Source: Polaribacter reichenbachii (lineage in GTDB: Bacteria; Bacteroidota; Bacteroidia; Flavobacteriales; Flavobacteriaceae). Taken from it: DNA of 64,000 nt. Position numbers and translations under genes: made by a program. The first letter of the stretch is position 1, and each line of letters opens with the position of its first letter. The stretch covers positions 4,013,501 through 4,077,500 of the forward strand of contig NZ_CP019419.1 in NCBI RefSeq assembly GCF_001975665.1. Direction: 5' to 3'. Below, one piece after another: positions 56,284-64,000 of the stretch. A model generated the notes under the pieces. The model did no database searches. It had not been told where the DNA came from and saw nothing but the letters and a program-made list of their open reading frames with translations.

Positions 56284-57384
56284 ATGAAAAAAAAATTACT
56301 TAGTATTGTTTTGTTACTGGTAGCTGCTTTTGTTTATGGGCAAGATTTACCAGAAAACCCTGAGCCGGGAAAGTGTTATGTTCGTTGTAAAACTCCAGAT
56401 ATATGGAAAAATGAAACAGTTCAAGTAGCTGTAGCTCCAGAATATAAAAAAATCATCACTTATCCTGCTGAGTATAAAACAATTCAAGAAAAAGTTCTTA
56501 TTAAAGAAGCAGGTCAAGAAATTTTAATTGTGCCAGCTGTTTGGGGTTCTCAAGAAGTTACTTACTTTGAAAAAGAAGATGCTTCTAAATTAGAAGCACA
56601 AAAAGCTGTTTTTGTACAAGGTTTTGAAACTGTAGAAATTAAAGCTGCATCTGCTAGCTGGCAAATGAGCGAAAAATTACCAAACTGTAATTCAGATAAT
56701 CCAGATGATTGTAGATATTGGTGTTATAAACCATTACCTGCAGAATTTAAAACAATGCCAGTAGAAAAACTTCAAAGTGATGCAAGTGTTGTAGAAATTC
56801 CTATTCCAGGAATTAGAAAAACTTACCAAAGAAAAGTAATGGTAAAACCACCAACAACTTCTATCGTAAAAACTGAACCAGTTTATAAAACAATTGAAAA
56901 AACAGTTTTAGTTAGTGATGCTAGAAAAGAAGAAATTATAGTACCAGCTGTATACAGATCAATTACAAAAGAAATCTTAGTTAAAAAAGGAGGTTTAACT
57001 TCTTGGAAAGCTGTAGACTGTGAGTTAGTCGATAATACTCCATTACCAATTAATTGGGATTTTTCTAGTGCTGTGTTAAACGAGGGCGCTAAAAGAATTA
57101 TCGATGCAAGGTTATTACCTATTTTAAAACAAGGTATGGCAGTATTTATTGAATCTCACACAGATATGAGAGGTACTAAAAGTGATAATCAAGCTTTATC
57201 TGATAGAAGAGCAAAAGCAGTAACTGATTATTTAATCTCTAAAGGAATTAACTTAAGCCAATTATATGCTAAAGGTTTTGGAGAATCTAGATTACTAAAC
57301 AAATGTTCTGATGGTGTTGTTTGTTCAGAAAATGAGCATGCTGTTAATAGAAGAACAACTTTTAGAGTTGTGAATCAAAACTAA
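56284..57384 (+). CDS. OmpA-family outer membrane protein, paralogue 1
   Basis: 366 aa from ATG 56284 (an in-frame start at 56266 only adds six residues before the signal peptide KKLLSIVLLLVAAFVYG). The mature protein opens LPENPEPGKCYVRCKTPDIW and has repeats of the form (Y/E)YKTIQEKVLIKEA, YKTIEKTVLVSDA and YRSITKEILVKKG. Two central cysteines lie in DDCRYWCYKP. The C-terminal 115 residues are an OmpA domain (VFIESHTDMRGTKSDNQALS, DRRAKAVTDYL, GFGESRLL, NRRTTFRVV) that binds peptidoglycan. Probably links outer membrane to cell wall. Confidence 0.9.
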   Translation: MKKKLLSIVLLLVAAFVYGQDLPENPEPGKCYVRCKTPDIWKNETVQVAVAPEYKKIITYPAEYKTIQEKVLIKEAGQEILIVPAVWGSQEVTYFEKEDASKLEAQKAVFVQGFETVEIKAASASWQMSEKLPNCNSDNPDDCRYWCYKPLPAEFKTMPVEKLQSDASVVEIPIPGIRKTYQRKVMVKPPTTSIVKTEPVYKTIEKTVLVSDARKEEIIVPAVYRSITKEILVKKGGLTSWKAVDCELVDNTPLPINWDFSSAVLNEGAKRIIDARLLPILKQGMAVFIESHTDMRGTKSDNQALSDRRAKAVTDYLISKGINLSQLYAKGFGESRLLNKCSDGVVCSENEHAVNRRTTFRVVNQN

Positions 57385-57405
57385 TCAAATAAAAAACTTA
57401 TTAAT

Positions 57406-57438
57406 AAAAAACGAAGCACATTTGCTTCGTTTTTTTTA
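57406..57438 (+). terminator. Terminator between the OmpA paralogues
   Basis: aaaaaacgaagca (57406-57418) pairs perfectly with tgcttcgtttttt (57423-57435), CATT loop, followed by more T. Confidence 0.9.
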
Positions 57439-57565
57439 TATAACTATATGTTAAATATTTCTTAAAATTAATTTTCATTTTTTTTTGTGACTTCCTGAAA
57501 ATTTTGTGTCAAAACTATAACAATTAAAGTTTTACTAACAAAAAAAACAAAAACCAGTTTAAATC

Positions 57566-58672
57566 ATGAAAAAATTTTTATTAAGCAGCGCATTTTTGCT
57601 TTTAACAGCAAGTGCATTTTCACAAGTGTTAACATTACCTCAAAATCCAGAACCAGGTAAATGTTACGTAATGTGTAAAACTCCAGAAGTATGGAAAAAC
57701 GAGCAAGTAACAATAGAAATATCTCCTGCATACAAGAAAATCGTTACTCATCCAGCAGAATACAAAACTGTAACCGAAAAAGTATTAATTAAAGAAGCTA
57801 CCGAAAAATTAGAGATTGTACCTGCAGTTTGGGAAACTAAAGCAATTAGCTATATTGCAAAAGAAGATGCTAACAAATTAAATGTTATAAAAGCAGTTTT
57901 TTCACAAGATTCTAAAACTATAGAAACAAAAGCTACATCTGCTAGTTGGCAAATGAGTGGTAGAAAACCAGGTTGTGAATCTAGCGACCCAAATGATTGT
58001 AGATATTGGTGTTATAAACCAGTACCGGCAACTTATGTTACTATACCATTAACAAAATTAGCTTCAGATGCTAAAACAGAAACTACAAAAGTAGCAGGTT
58101 TCGAAAAATCTTATAACAGAAAAGTTATTGTACAAAAAGAAACTACAAAAACGGTTACAATTCCGGCTGTTTATGGTACTGTTCAAAAAACAGTTTTAGT
58201 TAAAGATGCTTGGCAAGAAGAAGTTACTGTACCTGCAGAATTTAAAAGCGTTCAAAAAGAAGTTTTAGTAAACAAAGGTGGATTAACATCATGGAAAGAA
58301 GTTGAATGTGAATTAGTAGATAATACTCCATTACCAATAAACTGGAACTTAAACAGCGCTACATTAACGCCTGCTGCAAAAAGAATTATCGATTCTAGAT
58401 TATTACCAATCTTAGAAGAAGGTGTTGCAATTGCGCTAGAATCTCATACAGACTCAAGAGGAACAAAAGCTAACAACCAAAATTTATCTGATAGAAGAGC
58501 AAAAGCTGTACGAGCTTACTTAATTTCTAAAGGAATTAACTCAAGTCAATTATCAGGTACTGGTTTTGGTGAGTCTAAATTATTAAACAGATGTGCTGAT
58601 GGAGTTGTTTGTTCAGAATCTGAACACGCAGAGAATAGAAGAACTACATTTAGAGTAGTTAATCAACAATAA
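57566..58672 (+). CDS. OmpA-family outer membrane protein, paralogue 2
   Basis: 368 aa, same architecture as the gene before it: signal peptide KKFLLSSAFLLLTASAFS, NPEPGKCYVMCKTPEVW, repeats (EYKTVTEKVLIKEATEKLEI, YGTVQKTVLVKDAWQEEVTV, FKSVQKEVLVNKG), DCRYWCYKP, and C-terminal OmpA domain (ALESHTDSRGTKANNQNLS, DRRAKAVRAYL). The C-terminal halves are nearly identical while the central parts differ. A tandem duplication with separate terminators, so each copy is likely controlled on its own. Confidence 0.9.
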   Translation: MKKFLLSSAFLLLTASAFSQVLTLPQNPEPGKCYVMCKTPEVWKNEQVTIEISPAYKKIVTHPAEYKTVTEKVLIKEATEKLEIVPAVWETKAISYIAKEDANKLNVIKAVFSQDSKTIETKATSASWQMSGRKPGCESSDPNDCRYWCYKPVPATYVTIPLTKLASDAKTETTKVAGFEKSYNRKVIVQKETTKTVTIPAVYGTVQKTVLVKDAWQEEVTVPAEFKSVQKEVLVNKGGLTSWKEVECELVDNTPLPINWNLNSATLTPAAKRIIDSRLLPILEEGVAIALESHTDSRGTKANNQNLSDRRAKAVRAYLISKGINSSQLSGTGFGESKLLNRCADGVVCSESEHAENRRTTFRVVNQQ

Positions 58673-58697
58673 AAGTTCTTATACCCTATATAAAACG

Positions 58698-58730
58698 AAA
58701 AACGAAGCAATAATTTGCTTCGTTTTTTTT
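58698..58730. terminator. Bidirectional terminator after OmpA paralogue 2
   Basis: aaaaacgaagcaa (58698-58710) pairs with ttgcttcgttttt (58715-58727), TAAT loop, T-run after it. It serves the + strand ompA gene and the convergent thioredoxin gene (stop at 58735). Confidence 0.9.
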
Positions 58731-58734
58731 GTTT

Positions 58735-59223
58735 TTAATACTTTTTTATTACAGATTCAAAATAAGGATAATAATACTCTGTCATTACATATCCCTTTTT
58801 CTCTGCTAATTTTTTCCCTCTAGAATTAACCATCATTAAATTAGGAAAAGATTTTACTTTATATTTTTTCTGTAAATATAAATTTTCTTTCATTTTAGCT
58901 GGTGCAACCAAATCTCTTCTTCTTGGTATATCAACTTCTAAAAGCACCAATTCTTTGTCAGATAAATTTTTAAACTTTTCTGTACTAAATAAATCTTTAT
59001 CTAGAATTTTACAAGGACCACACCAATCTGACCCCGTAAAATAAATTAAAACAACTTTTCTTTCCTTTTTAGCTTTCTTTAAAGCTTCCTTATAAGTAGG
59101 AATCCAATTTAAGTTATCTTTACTAAACTCATTAACCTCTAGCGTATTTACAGCTATTTCTTGAGAGAATGAGCTTTGTATGGTTAACAAACCAATAATA
59201 AAAATTCCTATTAATTTATTCAT
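58735..59223 (-). CDS. Secreted thioredoxin-family protein
   Basis: 162 aa from the ATG at 59223, which starts a signal peptide (NKLIGIFIIGLLTIQSSFS); longer in-frame starts do not. The thioredoxin fold shows VLIYFTGSDWCGPCKILDKD with the WCGPC active site near 65-69 and the cis-proline strand KVKSFPNLMMVNSRG. Likely reduces or isomerises disulfides in the periplasm. TATTTTTG boxes on the minus strand at 59248-59241 and 59257-59250 lie just upstream. Confidence 0.9.
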   Translation of the reverse strand: MNKLIGIFIIGLLTIQSSFSQEIAVNTLEVNEFSKDNLNWIPTYKEALKKAKKERKVVLIYFTGSDWCGPCKILDKDLFSTEKFKNLSDKELVLLEVDIPRRRDLVAPAKMKENLYLQKKYKVKSFPNLMMVNSRGKKLAEKKGYVMTEYYYPYFESVIKKY

Positions 59224-59352
59224 AATACATTTAGTTTCTTCAAAAATATCAAAAATAATACCATTATTAAAATTTAAACCGTGACATGCTAAATAATATT
59301 GTGTCATATAATTGTTAAGTAATCATTTTAAGAAAACTTTTAACAAAAATTC

Positions 59353-59387
59353 AAAAAGCAAAAACCGGTGTTTATAACATCGGTTTT
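59353..59387 (-). terminator. Terminator of lpxK
   Basis: catcggtttt (59378-59387) and aaaaccggtg (59361-59370) form a 10-bp stem with one wobble pair; on the minus strand it is followed by tttttgcttttt. The stem overlaps the last bases of lpxK. Confidence 0.75.
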
Positions 59388-60402
59388 ATTGTATATGGTT
59401 GATAATTTTTTGATTAAAATCTTCTTTTTGATTGTCTAAAAAACGAGTTTCTATTTCTATGTAAAAAAGTTTTTCTAGTACATCTGATAATCGAGTGTAA
59501 TCTTTTTCGGTGGTTAAAATTATTTTTTTATCTGATGTAAAAACATTAAACTTTTCTTTTATTTCTTTTATTTCTTCGAATGAAAAATGATGATGATCTG
59601 CATATTTTAAATGATTATAATTAATTTTATTATCATCTAAATAATTTAAAAGCGGATTTGGATTTGCAATACCAGTAATCAACAGAACTTGATAATTCTT
59701 TAGATCATCAACCGAAATTAAATTTTGTTTCGACTTAATTTCACCATAAGAAATTGTTGTAAAAAAAACTTCTTTTTGATATTTCTTTAACTTCCTTTTT
59801 ATAGATTCTTGTTGATTAAAATCTAAATTATTTGGACATTTCGTAACAATAATTACATCTGCTCTTTTTGCTCCACTCCTACTTTCTCGTAAATTCCCTG
59901 TTGGTAGCAAAAAATCTTTCGTAAATAAATCATTGTATTTAGTTAGTAAAATATAAAAACTCCCTTTTATTTTTCTATGCTGATATGCATCATCTAACAA
60001 AATAACATCTGGTGATTTTTGTTGAATTAAATTTTGAACTCCTTCTACCCTATTTGCATCAACAGCAACAGTAATATTTGTAAACTTTTTAAAGTATTGT
60101 AAAGGTTCATCACCAACATCTAAAGCATTATGAAAGTTATTTAACAACACAAAACCTTTAGTTTTACGCTTATAACCTCTACTTAAAACCGATACTTTAA
60201 AAACGTCTTTTAATAGTCTTATTAAATATTCTATTTGAGGCGTTTTACCTGTACCCCCAACACTTAAATTACCAACAACAATAACTGGAGTTTTAAAGGA
60301 AGTTTGTTTAAAAACACCAACATCAAAAAATAAATTTCTGATGGTTGTTACAGCATCATAAATAATTGCAAACGGAAATAATAAAAATCTAAGAAATTTC
60401 AT
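59386..60402 (-). CDS. lpxK: Tetraacyldisaccharide 4'-kinase
   Basis: 338 aa (E. coli 328). N-terminal helix MKFLRFLLFPFAIIYDAVTT, P-loop VVGNLSVGGTGKTPQIEYLI near 43-62, SVLSRGYKRKTKGFVL, VGDEPLQY, VILLDDAYQHRKI (the DDA-Q-H/R catalytic segment), NLRESRSGAKRADVIIVTKC, and TTEKDYTRL near the C-terminus. Phosphorylates the 4' position of the lipid A precursor on the inner membrane. Confidence 0.95.
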   Translation of the reverse strand: MKFLRFLLFPFAIIYDAVTTIRNLFFDVGVFKQTSFKTPVIVVGNLSVGGTGKTPQIEYLIRLLKDVFKVSVLSRGYKRKTKGFVLLNNFHNALDVGDEPLQYFKKFTNITVAVDANRVEGVQNLIQQKSPDVILLDDAYQHRKIKGSFYILLTKYNDLFTKDFLLPTGNLRESRSGAKRADVIIVTKCPNNLDFNQQESIKRKLKKYQKEVFFTTISYGEIKSKQNLISVDDLKNYQVLLITGIANPNPLLNYLDDNKINYNHLKYADHHHFSFEEIKEIKEKFNVFTSDKKIILTTEKDYTRLSDVLEKLFYIEIETRFLDNQKEDFNQKIINHIQ

Positions 60403-60448
60403 TCATACGAAAATAAGTCATTTTTATGGATTGATGAATTGAAAATAG

Positions 60449-60456
60449 TAACTTTG
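60449..60456 (+). promoter_or_regulatory. -7 box of the Nif3-family gene
   Basis: TAACTTTG matches TANNTTTG, 30 bp before the ATG at 60479, in the divergent spacer with lpxK. Confidence 0.5.
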
Positions 60457-60478
60457 AAGTTAGAATCAATTTTGTTTT

Positions 60479-61573
60479 ATGATAATAAAAGACATCGCAA
60501 ATTACATAGAAAAACTTGCACCTTTAAACTACGCCGAAAGCTTTGATAATGTTGGTTTATTAATTGGTAGTTACAACACAAAAGTTACTGGAGTGCTTGT
60601 AACCTTAGATACTTTAGAAGAAACAGTTGATGAGGCTATTGCAAAAAATTGTAATTTAATTGTTAGCTTTCATCCTATAATTTTTAGTGGATTAAAAAAA
60701 CTGAATGGTAATTCTTATGTAGAACGTGTTGTTTTAAAAGCGATTCAAAACAACATTGCAATTTATGCCACTCACACTGCTTTAGACAATTCTAAAAACG
60801 GAGTTTCTGCAAAAATGTGCGAAGTTTTAGGCTTAACAAACACTAAGGTTTTAATTCCTAAAAAAGGGATTATCAAAAAGCTGACGACTTATGTACCAAA
60901 CAAAAGTGCTAACGATTTAAGAACTGCTCTTTTTGATGCTGGTGCAGGAAATATTGGTAATTATGATAATTGCTCTTTTAATGTTTCTGGTGATGGAACT
61001 TTTAAAGGAAATGAAAACTCTAATCCTGTTTTAGGAGAAAAAGGAAAATTACATACAGAACCTGAAACCAAAATATCTGTAATTTTTGAAAGCAAAAATG
61101 AAAAATCCATTTTAAAAGCGCTACAAGAAAATCATCCTTATGAAGAAGTTGCTTACGAAATTATAACCACAGAAAATGTACATCAAGATATTGGAATGGG
61201 AATGATTGGTGAATTACAAAAAGAAATGGATGAACAAGATTTTTTACAATATCTTAAAAAAACTATGAAAACAGATTGTGTAAGGCACTCTGCTTTTATC
61301 AACAAAAAAATAAAGAAAGTAGCTGTTTTAGGTGGTTCTGGAAGTTTTGCGATTTCTGATGCAAAAAAAGCTGGAGCTGATGCTTACGTAAGTGCAGATT
61401 TTAAATATCACGAGTTTTTTAAAGCAGAAAATAGTATTCTTTTGGCAGATATTGGGCATTATGAAAGCGAACAGTTTACAAAAAACCTTTTGGTTGACTA
61501 TCTTACGAAAAAATTTAGTAATTTTGCAATCATTTTATCAGAAAAAAGTACAAATCCTATATATTATATATAA
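60479..61573 (+). CDS. Nif3-like dinuclear metal-centre protein (DUF34)
   Basis: 364 aa, the long form with a CutA/YqfO-like insert. N-terminal Nif3 half (1-120): ESFDNVGLLIG, LIVSFHPIIFSGLKKL and ATHTALDNSKNGVS carry the metal-binding His residues. Insert about 130-235 (KKLTTYVPNKSANDLRTALF, HPYEEVAYEI). C-terminal half: KVAVLGGSGSFAISDAKKAG, DAYVSADFKYHEFF and LADIGHYESEQF with the remaining ligands. Forms hexameric toroids; proposed roles include GTP cyclohydrolase-type or metal-chaperone functions. The next gene starts 2 bp after its stop. Confidence 0.92.
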   Translation: MIIKDIANYIEKLAPLNYAESFDNVGLLIGSYNTKVTGVLVTLDTLEETVDEAIAKNCNLIVSFHPIIFSGLKKLNGNSYVERVVLKAIQNNIAIYATHTALDNSKNGVSAKMCEVLGLTNTKVLIPKKGIIKKLTTYVPNKSANDLRTALFDAGAGNIGNYDNCSFNVSGDGTFKGNENSNPVLGEKGKLHTEPETKISVIFESKNEKSILKALQENHPYEEVAYEIITTENVHQDIGMGMIGELQKEMDEQDFLQYLKKTMKTDCVRHSAFINKKIKKVAVLGGSGSFAISDAKKAGADAYVSADFKYHEFFKAENSILLADIGHYESEQFTKNLLVDYLTKKFSNFAIILSEKSTNPIYYI

Positions 61574-61575
61574 AC

Positions 61576-62349
61576 ATGGCAAAGAAGAAAGAAATTTCGG
61601 TTGAAGCAAAATTAAGAGCTTTATATGACTTACAATTAATAGACTCTAGAATTGACGAAATTAGAAATGTTAGAGGTGAATTACCTTTAGAAGTTGAAGA
61701 TTTAGAAGATGAAGTTGCTGGGTTAAATACTCGTATTGCGAACTTAAACAAAGACGTTACAAGTTTAGAAACAGATATAAATAACAAAAAGTTAGCTATT
61801 GATGAATCTAAATCGTTAATGAAAAAGTACGACGAACAACAGAAAAAAGTAAGAAATAATAGAGAGTTTGATTCTTTATCTAAAGAAATTGAATATCAAG
61901 ATTTAGAGATTCAATTAGCAGAAAAAAGAATTAACGAGTACAAAGCAAAAATTGCTCAGAAAAATGAAGTAATTGATGCTACTAAAGAAAAATTAGCAAG
62001 ACAAGAAAAACATTTAGGTCATAAAAAATCTGAATTAGATGCTATTTTACAAGAAACTCAAAAAGAAGAAGAGCTTTTAATTAAAAAATCGCAAGAATTT
62101 GGTGAATCTTTAGACAGCCATTTATTTGCAGCTTATAACAGAATTAGAACCAAAGTAAAAAATGGTTTAGCTGTTGTTGCCATAGAACGTGGAGCTTCTG
62201 GAGGTTCTTATTTTACAATTCCACCACAAGTACAACTAGAAATTGCTAATAGAAAAAAAATTACTATAGACGAGCACAGTGGTCGTATTTTAGTTGATGC
62301 AGCTTTGGCAGAAGAAGAAAAAGAAAAAATGGATAAGTTATTCGCTTAA
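61576..62349 (+). CDS. Coiled-coil 'zinc ribbon' protein with all zinc cysteines lost
   Basis: 257 aa. Long coiled coil (about 10-175, ELPLEVEDLEDEVAGLNTRI onward), then a C-terminal domain of the DUF164/zf-RING_7 (CdsZ-like) family. In most relatives the domain reads roughly GACGGC...CEHCGRIL; here it reads ERGASGGSYFTIPPQ and IDEHSGRILVDAAL, so all four expected Cys are Ser, Ser, Asp and Ser. The fold is kept but zinc cannot be bound that way. Co-transcribed with the Nif3-like gene (2-bp gap), a pairing conserved widely in bacteria. Function unknown. Confidence 0.85.
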   Translation: MAKKKEISVEAKLRALYDLQLIDSRIDEIRNVRGELPLEVEDLEDEVAGLNTRIANLNKDVTSLETDINNKKLAIDESKSLMKKYDEQQKKVRNNREFDSLSKEIEYQDLEIQLAEKRINEYKAKIAQKNEVIDATKEKLARQEKHLGHKKSELDAILQETQKEEELLIKKSQEFGESLDSHLFAAYNRIRTKVKNGLAVVAIERGASGGSYFTIPPQVQLEIANRKKITIDEHSGRILVDAALAEEEKEKMDKLFA

Positions 62350-62373
62350 TTCTTTTTTAAAATATAAAGTATA

Positions 62374-62410
62374 AAAAAACTCGAAGCATTTGCTTCGAGT
62401 TTTTTGTTTA
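62374..62410. terminator. Bidirectional terminator between the zinc-ribbon-like gene and the DUF349 gene
   Basis: aaaaaactcgaagc (62374-62387) pairs perfectly with gcttcgagtttttt (62392-62405) around a 4-nt loop, with A and T runs on the two sides. Sits between convergent stops at 62349 and 62427. Confidence 0.9.
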
Positions 62411-62426
62411 TAAGAATAATATTGTA

Positions 62427-64000
62427 TTAATAATCTAACTTTTTTAGATAGCTTAGTTTCTGTTTCCAGATAGCTTGTTGTTCTTTAAAACCGTCAATTT
62501 GGTTTCTAACATTAATTACTAAAGGATTATCTGCTTTTGCATTCGAGAAAAAGCCTAAATTGTTTTCTAATTGCTGAATTTCTCTTACTGATTCATCAAT
62601 CTTTTTTCTAACAAATAACTGCTCAGAATCTAGCTTTCTATAATCTTCTTCAGCTAAATAACCATCAACTAAAGTAGTAAACTTAAGCATTTCTACTTCT
62701 GATTTATCCATAGATAAACTAGCTAATAACTTATCTATTTGTTTATTAAATTTACCTTCTAAATGACGTGCATTTCTAGGTAATCTTCCTAAACTTCTCC
62801 AAGTTGTAATTGCGTCTAAAACAGATTCTTTAGTAACTTTTTCGGTTTCTTTTAAAGTATCTAAAAATTCTTTTTTAGCTACTACAGTTGCTTGATCTTC
62901 TTTGCTTGCTGCATTTTTTTCTTCATGATATCTATCAAAATAATGATTACATGCGGCTTTAAAGCGTTTCCAGATATCATCAGAAAATTTACGAGGTACA
63001 TGTCCAATTTTTTTCCAATCAGATTGTACTTTTTTCATAGCATTTGTAGCCATTTCCCAATCTGTGCTTTCTTTTAAAGATTCTGCTAATTCTATTAAAG
63101 CAATCTTTTTCTGCAAATTCTCTTGCTGGCCACTCTTTTCTTGTTTGTAAAATACATTTTTAGCACTATTAAATTTTTTAGTTGCTGCTTTAAATTTTTG
63201 CCAAACTTCTTCGCTTTTATTGTAAGGTAGTTTTCCTACATTAAAATATTGTTGTCTAATTTTCTCGAATTCAACAATACTTTTTTGCCAATCGTTATGC
63301 GTTTTATTATTAGAGGTATCGTAAGCATTAATTAACTCAATAACCGCTAATTTTTTATCTATTATTTCTTGATGTTTAGAGCGCATTTCTTTGAAATAAT
63401 TATGCCTCTTATCGTGAATTTTCTTGGTAGCTTCACTAAATTTATGCCAAACTTCTTCACGCATTTCTTTAGCTACCGGGCCAATATCTTCTTTCCACTT
63501 TTTGTGTAAATCTTGCAATTCTTTAGAAGCATAATTTATATCATTTTCATTAGCTAATGCTTCTGCTTGCTGAATAATTTTAAGTTTTTCTTCTAAATTA
63601 TGTCTAAAATCTAAATCTCTTAAATCGTTATTTATGTGCAATAAATCATAAAAACGTTCTACGTGATGATGATAAATTTTCCAAGTATCATTGTAGTAAG
63701 ACTTTGGTACTGGACCTATGGTTTGCCATTTTTCCTGAATCTGTTTAAAGCTTTTATACATTGTAGAAGCATCTGCATCTTCAATTAAGTCTTTTAAACT
63801 TTCAATAACAGATACTCGCTTTTCTAAATTCTCTTTTAGCTCTTTTTCTAAATTTTTATAATAAGCATCTCTTTGCTTTTTATATTCTGATAGTAAGCTA
63901 TTGTATTCTGATTTTATAGGGCTAGAAAACTGAAAATCTATAGAATTACCACCTTCTGCTAAGAAAGCAGCTTTTTTTTCTGCAAGTAAAGCGCCAAATT
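62427..64000 (-). CDS. DUF349 repeat protein, 5' end outside window
   Basis: At least 524 residues; the frame is open to the window edge (it begins FGALLAEKKAAFLAEGG at the boundary), and the first ATG inside, at 63761, is internal. Six or so DUF349 repeats of about 70 residues, each with a W-K/Q-x-(I/L)-G-(P/H/R)-(V/L)-P segment (KWQTIGPVPKSYYNDTWK, DWKKIGHVPRKFSDDIWKRF) and a three-helix shape with many Lys, His and Phe. Helical, cytoplasmic, no catalytic motif. DUF349 proteins are widespread in Bacteroidota, and their role is not established. Confidence 0.88.
   Translation of the reverse strand, partial: FGALLAEKKAAFLAEGGNSIDFQFSSPIKSEYNSLLSEYKKQRDAYYKNLEKELKENLEKRVSVIESLKDLIEDADASTMYKSFKQIQEKWQTIGPVPKSYYNDTWKIYHHHVERFYDLLHINNDLRDLDFRHNLEEKLKIIQQAEALANENDINYASKELQDLHKKWKEDIGPVAKEMREEVWHKFSEATKKIHDKRHNYFKEMRSKHQEIIDKKLAVIELINAYDTSNNKTHNDWQKSIVEFEKIRQQYFNVGKLPYNKSEEVWQKFKAATKKFNSAKNVFYKQEKSGQQENLQKKIALIELAESLKESTDWEMATNAMKKVQSDWKKIGHVPRKFSDDIWKRFKAACNHYFDRYHEEKNAASKEDQATVVAKKEFLDTLKETEKVTKESVLDAITTWRSLGRLPRNARHLEGKFNKQIDKLLASLSMDKSEVEMLKFTTLVDGYLAEEDYRKLDSEQLFVRKKIDESVREIQQLENNLGFFSNAKADNPLVINVRNQIDGFKEQQAIWKQKLSYLKKLDY

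Overview
The window looks like chromosomal DNA from a marine member of the Flavobacteriaceae (Bacteroidota), Polaribacter- or Tenacibaculum-like. The genus is an inference from the proteins; no rRNA is present. The DNA is strongly AT-rich. Genes lack Shine-Dalgarno sites, and several carry the Bacteroidota -7 box TANNTTTG. Three secreted giants end in type IX secretion (T9SS) sorting domains, and Bacteroidota-style housekeeping genes fill the gaps. I saw no tRNA, rRNA, CRISPR array, transposase or phage gene.

Layout. 1-3,660: a sugar-salvage operon (partial GHMP sugar kinase, nucleotidyltransferase, Na+/solute symporter). 3,750-8,800: a small membrane protein, the ABC-F factor EttA, a second small membrane protein, a two-domain retropepsin-like protein overlapping a triple glycogen-binding-like protein, and a decayed gene with a frameshift and an in-frame stop. 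8,890-15,990: FadH, then a redox/detoxification cluster with two pirins, MarR, a Cys-less glutaredoxin-like protein, FMN reductase, OsmC and DoxX, and a lone LOV-like PAS protein. 16,069-26,348: nine minus-strand genes built around a divergent AAA+ ATPase, a coiled-coil protein and three membrane proteins. I think this is the best candidate for an undescribed system. 26,594-33,787: two tandem surface proteins of the gliding-motility C-terminal (T9SS type B) class. 33,858-39,539: the rimP-nusA-infB translation/transcription operon with a clear promoter and leader hairpin, and a tandem universal stress protein.

39,540-40,121 has no gene, but it holds a string of hairpins ending in a strong terminator (candidate small RNA) and a perfect 10-bp x 5 tandem repeat. 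40,122-42,275: recR and a second symporter. 42,276-44,160 is a degenerate stretch with a truncated surface-protein start. 44,161-53,829 is one 3,222-residue T9SS type A surface protein with eighteen copies of an 82-residue repeat, some nearly identical at DNA level. 54,118-64,000: pdxH, sixA-like and ppx/gppA genes, two tandem OmpA-family paralogues, a secreted thioredoxin, lpxK, a Nif3-family gene coupled to a coiled-coil 'zinc ribbon' protein that has lost all its zinc cysteines, and a partial DUF349 protein.

A recurring theme is family members that keep a fold but lose the hallmark residue: the LOV-like PAS, the glutaredoxin-like protein and the zinc-ribbon protein. No database search could be run, so family names rest on motifs and remembered family architecture.
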